Assembly: GCF_022568815.1 (NCBI RefSeq)
Contig: NZ_JAKZHX010000013.1
Span: forward strand, 124,001-188,000
Length of the DNA: 64,000 nt
Direction: 5' to 3'
Source of the DNA: Undibacterium paludis
GTDB taxonomy: Bacteria; Pseudomonadota; Gammaproteobacteria; Burkholderiales; Burkholderiaceae_D
Positions 21,320 to 32,300 of the stretch are shown here, piece after piece; the stretch's first letter is position 1, and every line of letters starts with the position of its first letter. A program made the translations under genes and the position numbers. The notes under the pieces are model-generated. The model ran no database searches, had not been told where the DNA came from, and was given only the letters and a program-made list of their open reading frames with translations.

Positions 21320-21820
21320 ATTTTGTAAGTACATGTAAGCTATATGAGGGTGGTCTAAAGCTGGTTTTAATTTCACCCTTATTTCATTCAGCCCCGTTTT
21401 GCCTGTGGACTGCTACGAGTGCGGCCAGCCTTTCTTCTCTTCGTCGATATAAATTGCGCTGTCGGTGAACTAGTAGACTGTAACAGTGGAATCGAGATTG
21501 AAGGACATGTGTCCGGCGAATCAGGGCAAGGCACAAAGTGGAGAGATAGCGGGACTATCACGCGTATTTGCAACGCCGCCATGATCGTCGCACATATGGC
21601 AGGGACTCCGTTTTCACCGTTACAGTCCATTATTACCAGCGCCTTGCTTTCATCAAGGAATTGTTCTGTTACTGATCTGGACAGTACCTGGCTTGCACTG
21701 CTGTGGCAAGCAAATGGATGCAATCTGTCGACCTGCATCGAGATATAAGTATTGCAAGGCCACAAAAATTTCCTTACAGTCTGGCGTTAGCCTCACAATC
21801 ATAAAAACAAGGGGAATAAT
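21320..21820. other. Gene-free stretch before the DUF2339 gene
   Basis: About 500 bases without a reading frame I can support. The open frames on either strand lack ribosome sites and resemble nothing known. The only clear signal is the ribosome site AGGGGAA just before the next start codon. Confidence 0.5.
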
Positions 21821-24800
21821 ATGTGGTTTGTTGGTGGAATCGTCGGTTTCATCCTTGGCGTTGCTGCAGACTCTGGTGCAGCGATGTTCCTGCTTGCATT
21901 GCTGGGCGCTTTTGTCGGGCACATGATCAGCAGATCACGCAACGCGGAACAGCCCAAGCCGGCCAGTACCCAGCGGCCAATTCAGACGGGTGTCAACGAT
22001 TCGCTTGCAGAAATGCGCCAGAAGATTGCAAGGCTGGAAGGTAGATTACAAACGCTGGAACGTGAGATGGCTGAGCTCAAGGCCGGTAGTCTGGTCGCGG
22101 CGCCTGATAATTCTATTGCTGTCTCAGCTGGTGCTGCGCTTGCGCCCGAACCAGACTCAGTTGAGTCTGCCCCAGATATTGCTTTTGTAACAGCCCAGTC
22201 CCCTGAGCCCGCCTTAAGTCTGTCTTTGCCAGCAGAGCCAGTCAGTGAATTTGAACTTGATGCACAGAGTATACAGACGCCATCACAGCTAGACAAACCA
22301 CAAGAACCTGAGTTGCAGCTCAATGATTTTGGCAATAAGATTTTTGAAAAAAATGCAACGGATGGCCCGGGTTTGCCAGAAGAGTTGCAGGCGCCAGCTC
22401 TGGCCACCGCCAGCCTGACTCAGGAGACAGCAGGCAAAGAGCAGCTCAAGAATGCGACTCAATCAAGTGCAGCGACCAAGCGAATTCCGCCACCGCCACC
22501 CAAGACTTTCAGGGAAAGCCTGCCAGCGCCACTGGCCAGGCTCATCTTTGGCGGCAATACCCTGGTCAAGGCGGGCGTATTGATCCTGTTCCTGGGTCTG
22601 GCTTTCTTGCTCCGCTATACGGCAGAACGGGTGACTGTACCTGTGGAATTGCGATATGCCGGCGTGGCGATGACGGGTGTGGTATTGCTGGGATTGGGCT
22701 GGTTCTTGCGCAAGCGGCGCAGGGATTATGCGCTTATCCTGCAAGGTATGGCGGTAGGTGTTTTTTATCTGACCACGCTCTCGGCGATGAAGATGCATGC
22801 CCTGGTTTCACCAGAGGCAGGTTTTGGTTTCATGTTCCTGGTATCGGTCCTGAGCGCCATTTTAGCTGTCTTGCAAAATGCGCCTATGCTGGCCATAGTT
22901 GCCGCACTTGAAGGTTTTGCCACGCCTGTGTTGACTGCGACAGGGGAAAACCGCCCCATGGGCTTGTTCACCTACATGGCAGTACTGGATGTGGGCATTT
23001 GCCTGGTTGCCTGGTTCAATGCCTGGCGGGTTCTCAACCTTATCGGTTTTGTCGGCACCTTTACGCTGGCGCTGGGTTGGGCAGACAAATATTATACCGA
23101 TGCTCAATATGGCATCGTCCAGCCCTTCCTGATTTTCTATTTTGTCCTGTTTGCCTTGATAGGTCTGTTCTTCGCACGCAAGACATTGCAGCAAGCGCAG
23201 GCAGAGGAGGGGCCGCTGGCCAGTCTGAAGCGTGTTGGCCGTGTCGATAGTGCCCTGGTCTTTGGAAATCCTGTTACTGCATTTGGTCTTCAATACATGC
23301 TGGTAAGGCATACTGAGTTTGGTGCGGCCTTTTCTGCACTGGCAGTCGGTTTCTTTTATTTGCTGCTGGCCAGACTGGTGTTTTCACGGGCAAAACAGGG
23401 ACTGGCCTTGCTGGCCGAGGCCTATGTCATCGTTGCAGCCATTTTTGCAACCCTGGCTATCCCGTTGGGACTGGAAGGTATCTGGACCGGTGCGGCCTGG
23501 GCCGTAGAAGGCGCCGGCATGTATTGGCTGGGCATACGGCAGCAACGGCCTTACGCGCGTGGTTTTGCCTATGTGGTCATGCTGGGGGCTGCATATAAAC
23601 TTTTGCATGGTATCTACATCAATCCGGAAGCCGGGCAGCCACTGTTGCAGGGCAGTTGGCTGGGACCAGTCCTGTTGGCTTTGAGCTGTTTTACCGTCTG
23701 GAATTTGCACAGAAGGGCAGCGCAAGAGCAGATCGCCAATTGGGAGCAATTGCCAAATGCCGGTTTGCCATGGTTGGGTGTTGCGGCAATCAGTTTATTG
23801 CCCTGGATGTTCCTGCCTTCGCAGTTTGCTGCAGCGGCTCTGGCTTTGATGGCGTTACCGGTTGCAGCAGCAGGCAGGCGCATTGCTGTTGCAGCCTTCC
23901 GCCATATCTCGGCCACCCTGCAGGCGTTTGCCCTGGCCAGTTTCATGCTGACCTTGCACGCTGCAAGCGCAGAAACCAGTAATGCTGCACTGGCAGATGG
24001 CTGGCGCGGCGGATTGGCCGCAGTGATGATTGCCGGCAGTATCTTGTATAGTGCCGGACGCTCCATGCTGGCGGCAAAACGTGCTGCGCAGGCGCAAGCC
24101 TTGCCGCCGTCCTGGTCAGTCTGGAATAGCCTGGCGGTAATCAGTGGTACAACGTTGCTGCATCTGGCCATGTTATTTGCCATCGATTTGACGCAGGCCG
24201 CGGCGATCTGGCCAGTGACTTCCTGCCTGTTGCTGTGGGTCGGCTTGCGTATGTCGCATTCTGCATTGGCGGCTTTTGCCGGCAGCCTGCAAGTCGTATC
24301 TGCCTTTCTGTCTATGGTGAATCCGGGGCAATATCAGGGAGTGGCTTTTGCACATCTGGGTTTCCTGACGCCTTTGTCCCTGGCGTTGAGTGCATGGTTC
24401 AGCGCTGACCGGATACGTGCGGAAGCAGTCCGGATGCGCGAGGTCTTGTCGGCAATGCCTGCGCAATATCAGACTGCTGCAGAAGATCTGGGTATAAAAC
24501 CATCCCCGGTCTGGATCAATCAGTGGTGTGACGGGGCGCTTGCTCTTGGCTTGCCCATTTTGTGGGGATTAAGTTGGTGGATGACTGCATGGTTTCCGGA
24601 AAGCCTGGAAACACTGGAGCGTACCGGGCACCGTGATTACTCATCTTTTGTTGCCGTGATGATAGGGCTGGGAACGACCGTCCTCATGTCTGCACTGGCC
24701 GCCTGGCGGAAATGGCCACAAATGGGTAAAGCCAGTCTGGTGGGGCTGCCATTATTCATGTTTGCGGCCCTGATAGGTTTGTTTGGTTCCAGTGATATTT

Positions 24801-25753
24801 ATCTACCGTCTGCTCATCTGGGCTGGCTGGCCTGGCCCCTGGCTCTGGCGTGGCATCTGCAACTTTTGAAGAAACAGCAGACTTGGTGCTCTGGCTGGCC
24901 AGGCGTTTTGAAATCAATGCACATTCTGGGTTTCTGGTTTTTCCTGCTGCTGGCTGCCCGCGAAGGCCAGGCCCGTCTGGCGCCATTGGCTGACACCTGG
25001 TCTAGCTGGCCTTTGCTAGGCTGGATATTGGTGCCGGCGCTGGTGTTCTGGTTTATTGGTGCAAAACCTCTGGCAGGACGCTGGCCTTTGCTCATGTATC
25101 GCAAGACATATATAGAGCATGCTTGCGCGCCGGTTGCCCTGTATTTGCTGGTCTGGTGCTGGACGACCAATGCTGGTAGTGCCGGTAATGCCAGCCCTTT
25201 ACCTTATTTGCCGCTTCTTAATCCCCTTGAACTGGGGCAGTGGCTGGTAATGGCTTCTCTGCTGCACTGGTGGCGTGCCCTGTCCGCTGCGACTGTGACT
25301 ACCGATGGTAAAAATATCGCAAGCGCGGTGACTGCCGTGACGGCGCTGGCTCTGCTAACTGGCATGGTATTGCGTAGCTGTCATCATTTTGCCGACGTGC
25401 CTTGGGATGCTGACGCCATGTTTGCATCACGTCTCAGCCAGGCTGCCGTATCAATTACCTGGGCTGTCTGTGGTGTGGCAGTGATGCTGTTTGGGAATCG
25501 CCGCATGTCGCGTGGCATCTGGATAGCCGGTGCAGCATTGCTGGCCGTGGTCGTCCTGAAGCTGTTCCTGGTCGAACTGGCTGATCGCGGAGGCTTGTAC
25601 CGCATCGTGTCGTTTATTGGTGTTGGTATTCTGTTGCTGGTCGTTGGTTATTTCGCCCCTGTTCCTGTCAAGCCAAAAAATGATGTGGCTATGTCGGATG
25701 ATGCACAGACCAGTTCGGCAGGGTCGCAAACCACGCAGGAGAAACACCAATGA
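21821..25753 (+). CDS. DUF2339 polytopic membrane protein
   Basis: A 1,310-residue integral membrane protein. An N-terminal hydrophobic helix is followed by a short coiled coil (DSLAEMRQKIARLEGRLQTLEREMAELK), a Ser/Pro/Glu-rich linker to about residue 220, PPPPPKTFRESLP, and then more than 20 membrane helices to the C-terminus. Length and layout fit DUF2339 (predicted membrane protein). The function of the family is unknown, and links to envelope or export processes have been suggested. Its stop overlaps the start of the DUF3999 gene by four bases, a conserved pairing that suggests a two-protein complex in the inner membrane. Confidence 0.9.
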   Translation: MWFVGGIVGFILGVAADSGAAMFLLALLGAFVGHMISRSRNAEQPKPASTQRPIQTGVNDSLAEMRQKIARLEGRLQTLEREMAELKAGSLVAAPDNSIAVSAGAALAPEPDSVESAPDIAFVTAQSPEPALSLSLPAEPVSEFELDAQSIQTPSQLDKPQEPELQLNDFGNKIFEKNATDGPGLPEELQAPALATASLTQETAGKEQLKNATQSSAATKRIPPPPPKTFRESLPAPLARLIFGGNTLVKAGVLILFLGLAFLLRYTAERVTVPVELRYAGVAMTGVVLLGLGWFLRKRRRDYALILQGMAVGVFYLTTLSAMKMHALVSPEAGFGFMFLVSVLSAILAVLQNAPMLAIVAALEGFATPVLTATGENRPMGLFTYMAVLDVGICLVAWFNAWRVLNLIGFVGTFTLALGWADKYYTDAQYGIVQPFLIFYFVLFALIGLFFARKTLQQAQAEEGPLASLKRVGRVDSALVFGNPVTAFGLQYMLVRHTEFGAAFSALAVGFFYLLLARLVFSRAKQGLALLAEAYVIVAAIFATLAIPLGLEGIWTGAAWAVEGAGMYWLGIRQQRPYARGFAYVVMLGAAYKLLHGIYINPEAGQPLLQGSWLGPVLLALSCFTVWNLHRRAAQEQIANWEQLPNAGLPWLGVAAISLLPWMFLPSQFAAAALALMALPVAAAGRRIAVAAFRHISATLQAFALASFMLTLHAASAETSNAALADGWRGGLAAVMIAGSILYSAGRSMLAAKRAAQAQALPPSWSVWNSLAVISGTTLLHLAMLFAIDLTQAAAIWPVTSCLLLWVGLRMSHSALAAFAGSLQVVSAFLSMVNPGQYQGVAFAHLGFLTPLSLALSAWFSADRIRAEAVRMREVLSAMPAQYQTAAEDLGIKPSPVWINQWCDGALALGLPILWGLSWWMTAWFPESLETLERTGHRDYSSFVAVMIGLGTTVLMSALAAWRKWPQMGKASLVGLPLFMFAALIGLFGSSDIYLPSAHLGWLAWPLALAWHLQLLKKQQTWCSGWPGVLKSMHILGFWFFLLLAAREGQARLAPLADTWSSWPLLGWILVPALVFWFIGAKPLAGRWPLLMYRKTYIEHACAPVALYLLVWCWTTNAGSAGNASPLPYLPLLNPLELGQWLVMASLLHWWRALSAATVTTDGKNIASAVTAVTALALLTGMVLRSCHHFADVPWDADAMFASRLSQAAVSITWAVCGVAVMLFGNRRMSRGIWIAGAALLAVVVLKLFLVELADRGGLYRIVSFIGVGILLLVVGYFAPVPVKPKNDVAMSDDAQTSSAGSQTTQEKHQ

Positions 25754-27216
25754 AAATCAAGCATTTGCTTGTCAGCCTTGCCTGCCTTCATTTGACATGT
25801 AGCACAGGCTTTGCTCAGGTATCGACCAGCCAGACGGTAACCCGCTCTGCACAGCGCGCGGTTATTTCGGTGACAGGCAGCGGACCTTACTATCAACTTG
25901 ATATTCCTGCGACTATCTATCCTGGCAGCTTGCAGCCGGATTTGAGCGATGTGCGCGTACGCAATGCAACCGGTGATTTATTGCCTTTTGCCTGGACTGA
26001 TACAGACAGCGAGTCTGTGCAGTTGGAGAGCAAAACTGTCAATCTGTTACCCTTAAAAGACAATCAGAGTAGCAGCATCAGCAGCTTTACGCAAAAGCAC
26101 GACGGCTCTTTGGTACTGATATCGACTGTGAAGATCGATCGACAAAATCCGGTGCCTGCATGGATATTGGATGTCAGTCAGGTCAAGGGAGGTTTATTGC
26201 AAGCCAGGTTCAAGCTTGCTGACAAGGCAGAGGGCATGTTTGGATTCAGCCTGGAGAGCAGTGCAGATTTGAAGAACTGGCAGACCGTCAGCAATAACGA
26301 ACAACTCGTACAGCTTCGTCACAACGGCGCCCTGGTGCAAACACTGGACGTCGCATTACATCATGTAGAAGCACACTACCTGCGCTTGCGCTGGAATAAC
26401 CCTGAGTACGCTCCCTGGATCGAGAGTGTAACGATTGACAGTCAGCAGCAGATTTACATTCCTCCTGCTTTACAGTGGAGCAAAGCCATCAGCGTAAAGT
26501 CCTGTAGCACAAATTACTGCGATTATGATGTGCCGGGCAATACACCCATAAACAGTTTGCGGATTCTCAACAGCGAGTCAAACACTCTGGCCAGGGTGAG
26601 CGTGCTGGGGCAGCTTGCAGCGGTTAGTCCGGGATCGTCTTATCATCACCGCCATAGCCCGCTTTACCCATTACATGTCTTAAGACATCAGAGGCGTGCT
26701 GTAGAAGCACAGTCAGGCCGCGAAGTATGGCTTAATGAAACCCTTGTGTACCGCATCAGTCAGCCCAATGGAGAAGCAAAATCCCCGGATCTGTTGATGG
26801 ATGGTGCAACTTACCAGGGGCTGCGCTTGCAGACGGATGGGCCTGTAAGTATGTTGGGCAAGGTACCGCCTTCGATACAGATTGCCAGTTTGCCACGCAG
26901 GCTGGTGTTTCTTGCCCGTGGTGATGGACCTTATAGCCTGGAATGGGGGGCGCCGGTCAAAGATGGTGCAGCCGCAAGTTTACGTACGCTGATGCCACAT
27001 ATGGATTTGGCCACCTTGGCGAAAACGGATGCCGCCAAGGTGGAGATTGCCGAGTATGTCGCCACAAAGCCACAAAAAAATATCGAACCCATACCTGCCA
27101 AAGAACACAAGCCATGGTTGTGGGCTGCCCTGGCTGCGGGTCTGGCTTTGCTGGGGGCAATGGTCTGGTCATTATTGAAAAACATGTCTGCCGAGGCTGG
27201 CAATGAGAAGAAATGA
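25750..27216 (+). CDS. DUF3999 exported, membrane-anchored protein
   Basis: A 488-residue protein with a signal peptide (MKIKHLLVSLACLHLTCSTGFAQ), a large beta-rich periplasmic region, and one membrane helix at the C-terminus (WLWAALAAGLALLGAMVWSLL) with a short cytoplasmic tail. The ISVTGSGPYYQLDIPATIYPGS opening and WGAPVKDG region fit DUF3999. Overlap with the DUF2339 gene (ATGA) implies coupled translation and a common complex. The function is unknown. Confidence 0.88.
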   Translation: MKIKHLLVSLACLHLTCSTGFAQVSTSQTVTRSAQRAVISVTGSGPYYQLDIPATIYPGSLQPDLSDVRVRNATGDLLPFAWTDTDSESVQLESKTVNLLPLKDNQSSSISSFTQKHDGSLVLISTVKIDRQNPVPAWILDVSQVKGGLLQARFKLADKAEGMFGFSLESSADLKNWQTVSNNEQLVQLRHNGALVQTLDVALHHVEAHYLRLRWNNPEYAPWIESVTIDSQQQIYIPPALQWSKAISVKSCSTNYCDYDVPGNTPINSLRILNSESNTLARVSVLGQLAAVSPGSSYHHRHSPLYPLHVLRHQRRAVEAQSGREVWLNETLVYRISQPNGEAKSPDLLMDGATYQGLRLQTDGPVSMLGKVPPSIQIASLPRRLVFLARGDGPYSLEWGAPVKDGAAASLRTLMPHMDLATLAKTDAAKVEIAEYVATKPQKNIEPIPAKEHKPWLWAALAAGLALLGAMVWSLLKNMSAEAGNEKK

Positions 27217-27346
27217 TGATGAAATTGTTATAGAGGCAGGCATCAGACAGGAGTGATGCAAGTTATCTCAATAACCCTCTGTCATCTGTCTTTTGATCGC
27301 GTGTGCTGCTTCTGGCCTGATGTTTTCAATAAAGCAATTTTAATAT

Positions 27347-28513
27347 TTACAGTTTTTGCAGGCGGGACAAAGCTTCTTGCAAAGTAGCATCCTGTTTTGC
27401 AAAACAAAACCTGACGATGCCTGACTCGCGGCTTTGCTGATAAAAGGCAGAGACCGGGATAGCAGCGACACCAATTTCAGTGGTCAGCCAGCGGGCGAAT
27501 TCGAGTTCGCTCAAGGCTGATACTGCTGAATAGTCGACACTCTGGAAGTAGGTGCCGGCGCAAGGCAATAGGCGCAGGCGAGACCCTTGCAGGCCATCCC
27601 TGAACAAATCACGTTTGCGCTGGTAATAGGTCGGCAAATCAAGATACGGGGCGGGATTGCTCATGTATTGCGCCAGCCCCAGTTGCATGGGGGTGTTGAC
27701 AGTAAATACATTGAATTGATGTACTTTACGAAACTCTGTCATCAATGCGGCTGGAGCCGTCACATAGCCAACTTTCCAGCCAGTCACGTGGTAAGTCTTG
27801 CCGAAGCTGGAAATAATGAAGCTGCGCTCAGCCAGCTCTGGGTAGCATGCCAATGATTCATGCCGCTGGCCATCAAATACCATGTGCTCGTAGACTTCGT
27901 CAGAGGCGATCAATACCTGGGTATCACGAACGATATCGGTGAGTGCTGCGATATCGGCAGGCGCCAGTATTGTACCGGTTGGGTTATGCGGCGAGTTCAG
28001 CATGATGAGCCGTGTTTTGTCGCTGATGCTTGCCTTCAGTCTGTCCCAGGGAATGTGATAGCCCCGCTCGTCGAGTTCCATGCTGACGAACACCGGTATG
28101 CCGCCAGCCAGCCTGATGCTGGGGACATAGCTGTCATAGGCAGGTTCAATGACAATGACTTCGTCGCCAGGGTGCACGCAAGCCAGCAAGATGGTCATGA
28201 TGGCCTGGGTGGCGCCAGCCGTAACGGTGACTTCTGCATTGGCATCGTACTGATGGCCGTAAATGGTCTTGATTTTCGCTGCAATCTGTTCACGTAATTG
28301 CGGCAGGCCAGCCATTGGCGGGTATTGGTTATAGCCGTCGGTCATGGCTTGTGTCACCATGGCAGGCAAGGCAGGGTCACAGGCGAAGTCAGGGAAACCC
28401 TGGCCAAGATTGACGGCCTTCTTCTCTGCTGCCAGGGCTGACATGACCGAGAAGATGGTGGTGCCCACTTCGGGCAATTTGGAAACGGGTACGAAGCGGG
28501 CTGTAGTCGTCAT
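27347..28513 (-). CDS. PLP-dependent methionine-type aminotransferase
   Basis: A fold-type I aminotransferase of 388 residues, closest by eye to YbdL / methionine aminotransferase. Marks are NLGQGFPDFACDP at the N-terminus, GATQAIMTILLACVHPGDEV, the NSPHNPTGT substrate-pocket motif, the SDEVYEHMVFDG segment with the cofactor aspartate, and the Schiff-base lysine in SSFGKTYHVTGWKVGY. The likely reaction is transamination of methionine or aromatic amino acids with 2-oxo acids, as in methionine salvage. The ATG start was preferred to an upstream TTG. It follows upp after 26 bases and is probably co-transcribed. Confidence 0.9.
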   Translation of the reverse strand: MTTTARFVPVSKLPEVGTTIFSVMSALAAEKKAVNLGQGFPDFACDPALPAMVTQAMTDGYNQYPPMAGLPQLREQIAAKIKTIYGHQYDANAEVTVTAGATQAIMTILLACVHPGDEVIVIEPAYDSYVPSIRLAGGIPVFVSMELDERGYHIPWDRLKASISDKTRLIMLNSPHNPTGTILAPADIAALTDIVRDTQVLIASDEVYEHMVFDGQRHESLACYPELAERSFIISSFGKTYHVTGWKVGYVTAPAALMTEFRKVHQFNVFTVNTPMQLGLAQYMSNPAPYLDLPTYYQRKRDLFRDGLQGSRLRLLPCAGTYFQSVDYSAVSALSELEFARWLTTEIGVAAIPVSAFYQQSRESGIVRFCFAKQDATLQEALSRLQKL

Positions 28514-28539
28514 CAGTCGAATTGTCTCAATCAATAAAA

Positions 28540-29172
28540 TTACTTGGTACCGAATAAACGGTCACCGGCATCACCCAGGCCAGGCACGATATAACCATGC
28601 TCGTTGAGGCACTGGTCTATGGAGGCGGTAACGATAGGGACGTCAGGATGGGCTGCCTGCATGACCTTGATGCCTTCGGGGGCGGCAAGCAGGCAGACAA
28701 ACTTGATGGTCGTTGCGCCGCGCAGTTTCAGGCGTGAGATGGCGGCGGCGGCAGAATTGCCGGTTGCCAGCATGGGGTCAACCACGATGACAAGGCGTTC
28801 AGCGATATCTTCCGGTACCTTGAAATAATACTCGACGGGTTCCAGTGTCTCCGGATCACGGTAAAGACCGATGTGGCCGACGCGGGCATTCGGCAGCAGG
28901 TCGAGCATGCCGTCCAGAATGCCGTTGCCTGCGCGCAAGACAGAAATTACGCAAAGCTTTTTGCCACTGATGGCAGGTGCATCAATGGTTGTGATCGGTG
29001 TTTCGATTTTCACCAGTTCGATTGGCAGGTCACGGGTGACTTCATAGGCCAGCATCTGGCTGATTTCACGCAGTAAACGGCGGAAATTATCGGTGGCCGT
29101 GTCCTTGCTGCGCATCAGCGTTAACTTGTGTTGCACCAGCGGGTGTCTGATTTCGGTAACGAGTTCGTTCAA
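28540..29172 (-). CDS. upp: Uracil phosphoribosyltransferase
   Basis: Pyrimidine salvage enzyme that makes UMP from uracil and PRPP. The 210-residue protein has the PRPP-binding loop [20 protein letters not shown], the uracil-binding C-terminal [18 protein letters not shown], and [35 protein letters not shown] in the centre. The ribosome site GGAG precedes the ATG. It is divergent from the giant coiled-coil gene. Confidence 0.97.
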   Translation of the reverse strand: MNELVTEIRHPLVQHKLTLMRSKDTATDNFRRLLREISQMLAYEVTRDLPIELVKIETPITTIDAPAISGKKLCVISVLRAGNGILDGMLDLLPNARVGHIGLYRDPETLEPVEYYFKVPEDIAERLVIVVDPMLATGNSAAAAISRLKLRGATTIKFVCLLAAPEGIKVMQAAHPDVPIVTASIDQCLNEHGYIVPGLGDAGDRLFGTK

Positions 29173-29376
29173 AATATTTCTCCGGCAATGTTGAATTGAC
29201 CGCTATTTTACGTCCCCGCCCGCATTAAGGGAAACGGATAAAACAAGAATTGAGCTGTTTTTCCACTTCTGCTCCGGCCATTGTCAGATTTTTCTTCATC
29301 GATAATCCAGTATAAGAAGTTCCGGCATGGCAGGGCCCGCGATGACGGTGAACGACTATCAGATCAGGAGTGCAGA

Positions 29377-32300
29377 ATGGACAGCAATCAGGCGTTGTTA
29401 AATAAATTATCTCTGGGGGATTATCCCCTTGGTCGCCTCGGTGATCGCAAAGACGATTATTTGCCATCAGAAGAGGCGATCGAGTCCAATACCCGCATTG
29501 ACGTGAAAGGTATTCGTGAAGCTATTGCGCGGGTGGAAGCGGAAGCCAGGGCCACGGTCGCCAGTGAAGCAAGGTTGAAGGCGGAAACCGAGGCACGTGC
29601 GCTGGCAGAAGCCAGGGCGCAAGCCGAAGCAGAAGCTGCCGAACTGGCACAGCGCAAACTGGCATTGGAACAGGAGGCCATTGCCAGTACTAAAGCAAAA
29701 TTGATGGCAGAACGTCAGTCCCGCGCCGCCAGTGCTGCCAGAATTGCTGCTACCGCTGAAGAAACCAGAAATCTTCAAGAGCGCGCTTTGATAGAAGCGC
29801 GCGCACGGGAGCAATCAGAGCAACGTAATAAACTTGAGCTGGAAGCGAAAGAAAAGGCAGAAAACCAGCTTAAAGCAGAGGCAGAACTGACATCCCAGGC
29901 GCATGCAGAGGCACAGAAGCTTGAAGCCCAAACGGCCAATGCCCGTAACTGGGCGGCGGAACGCCTGGCAGCATCGCAATCGGCCCGTCAGCAGGCAGAA
30001 GAGCGTGCTCGTGCTGACGCGCGTATTGCAGAATTGGCACGTGAACGCGAAAAACGTGACCGTGAAGCCCGCGAAACAGCAGAAATGCTTGCCAAGGTAC
30101 GCAGCGAATCCCTGCAAATCAGTAAAGAGCGTGACCAGGCAGAAGCTATTGCACTGGAATATGCTATCAACCGCGCCCCGGTAGAGGTGCGTGCCCGTGA
30201 AGATGCGCTGGCCCGCGTTGCTCTGGAGCAAGAGCAAGAAGCTATCGCTCAGGCCAGGATGGAATCGGAAAGAAAGGCCGCCGAAGCAATACAGCTGCGC
30301 ATGCAGTCCGAGGAAGATTTGCGTATTGCCGCCGGCAAGCGCGAACAGGCAGAAAAAATCGCTGCTGCCACTGCCCAGGCACGTCGTGAGGCGGAAGACA
30401 AAATCCGTATGGTGACAGAGTCGCGCATAAGGGCCGAGCGCGAGCTGCAGACAACCGCAATGTCCCGCATAGAAAATGAGCAGCAAGCTGACTTGCAGGC
30501 ACGCGCCCGCCAGGAAACCGAAGCGGCACTGGCTGAAGAGGCACGCCAACGTCGTCTGGCAGAACAGGAGGCTGCCGACATGGCCCGTCAGCGTATCGCC
30601 GAAGAGCAGCGCGCCGCTCAATTGGCCAATGAGCGCGTGGAGATCGAGCGTGTTGCGGTACAGGAGGCGCGTGAAAAAGCCGATGCCGAGCAACAGGCGT
30701 TGAGTGCAGCGGCCTTTCAGGCTGAATTATTGAAAAGAGCCAATCAGGTGGCAGCAGAAAATGCCAAAAGAGCCGTAGAACTGGCTCTGGCAGAACAAAA
30801 ACGCCAGGAAGCAGAGCAGAAAGCCGCAGCAGCGCTGGAAGCAAAGCTCAATGCCGAACGCAAAAAAGCAGAAGAAGCACAAGCCTTGGCAGAAGCCGAA
30901 CAATCACACACTGAAATACTGCGTCTGCAACAACAGGCTGAGCATGCTCGTCGTATTGCCCAGGAATCTGAATGTGTAGCGAAAAAACTGAGCCTGGAAA
31001 AAACTATGGAACAGGTGGAATTGCAGCAAAAAATGGCGGCGGCGGCCGCCAAGAAAAATCATGATGCGACTGAACTCTTGCGCGTCCAACAGCAACGCAC
31101 TAATGATGAGGTGAAAGCGATGGAACTTCAGGAAGAAAAATTACAGGCAGAGCGTCGCCGTGCCCAGGCAGTGCAGCAAGTGCTGAAAGCGACCCAGGAA
31201 AAACTGCAACTTGAGCAGGCTGCGCAACAAGAAGCAGAAGCCAGATTGCGTGCTGAAGAAGAAGTCAAGGCAATTGCCATGGCTAAAGAGCAGGCTGAGC
31301 GCGAACACAGGCTGGCGCTGGAGGCGACTGCCAGCGCAGAGAAATGTGCGCTGGAGCAGACAGAATTGCAAAAAGAGGCACAATCCAAGATTGCCAAAGT
31401 CGCCGTATTGAAGAGCCATCAGGCGACTGAGATGGCACGTGCTGAGCAGATGCATCTGGAAGCAGAAAAGCAGGCCGCTAGAGCAGCACAAGACAAACTC
31501 GAAGCGGAAAAGCTTGCTGCTGAGAAAGTTATCGCCCGCGCGCAGGCCGATCGTGAGCATATCAACGTCCTCAACGCGCGTCAGCAACAAGAGGCTGATG
31601 CCCGTGCAGCTCGCCAGGCCATGATCGCGGCTGAGCAAGTGCGTCTGAAAAAAATGCAGGAGCATGCAGAGTTGCAGAAGCAATCAGCGACACTGGCACA
31701 AAGCAAGGCAGCAGAAGCTGAAGAACTTGGGAAAACACTGAAACTGCGTGCCGAATCCGAACAAAAAGCCCTGAGTCTGGTCCAGCAAAAACTAGAAGCT
31801 GAAAAACGCCTGACTGCAGAATTGCAGGCCAAGGCAAGCCTTGAACAAGAGCAGCGTGATCAACACCTGGCCCGTTTGCAATCAGAGCAGGCCTTGCGCT
31901 CCGCGCTGGAAGCAAAAGTCGCTGAAGAGAAAAAACTGCTGGAGCAAAATAATGAACAGGCAAGGGCAGAGCAACAGGCTGCAACGGCTGCCAGTGCCCG
32001 GGTAAAGGCTGCCACGCAATTGGCTAAACTAGAGCAGGAAAAGGCCAGGTCACAACAACAGGCAGCTCAGGCTCTGGAAGAGCAGGCCAGCCTGGAAAAA
32101 CAAAGGGCAGAAGCAGCGAAGGCAGAAGCGCAGGCTGCTGCTGAGAAACTTGCGGCTGAAAAAGTCGCCAGTGAAGCTGCTGCCGCCAAGGCAAAGGCGG
32201 AGCAGCAATATGCACAAGCGGCAGCCGTCAGGGCCAGGGCAGAGCAAGAAGCCAGCGAGTTGGCTGCTGCAAAACTGTTGGCGGAACAGACCTTACAAGT

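Noticed and set aside
21388-21765. Open frames on both strands in the gap before the DUF2339 gene
   Set aside because: No ribosome sites, overlapping each other on opposite strands, and no familiar motifs.
26676-26692. ATGTCTTAAGACAT, similar to the GntR palindrome
   Set aside because: It lies inside the DUF3999 coding region, lacks the central TATA step and is probably coincidental.
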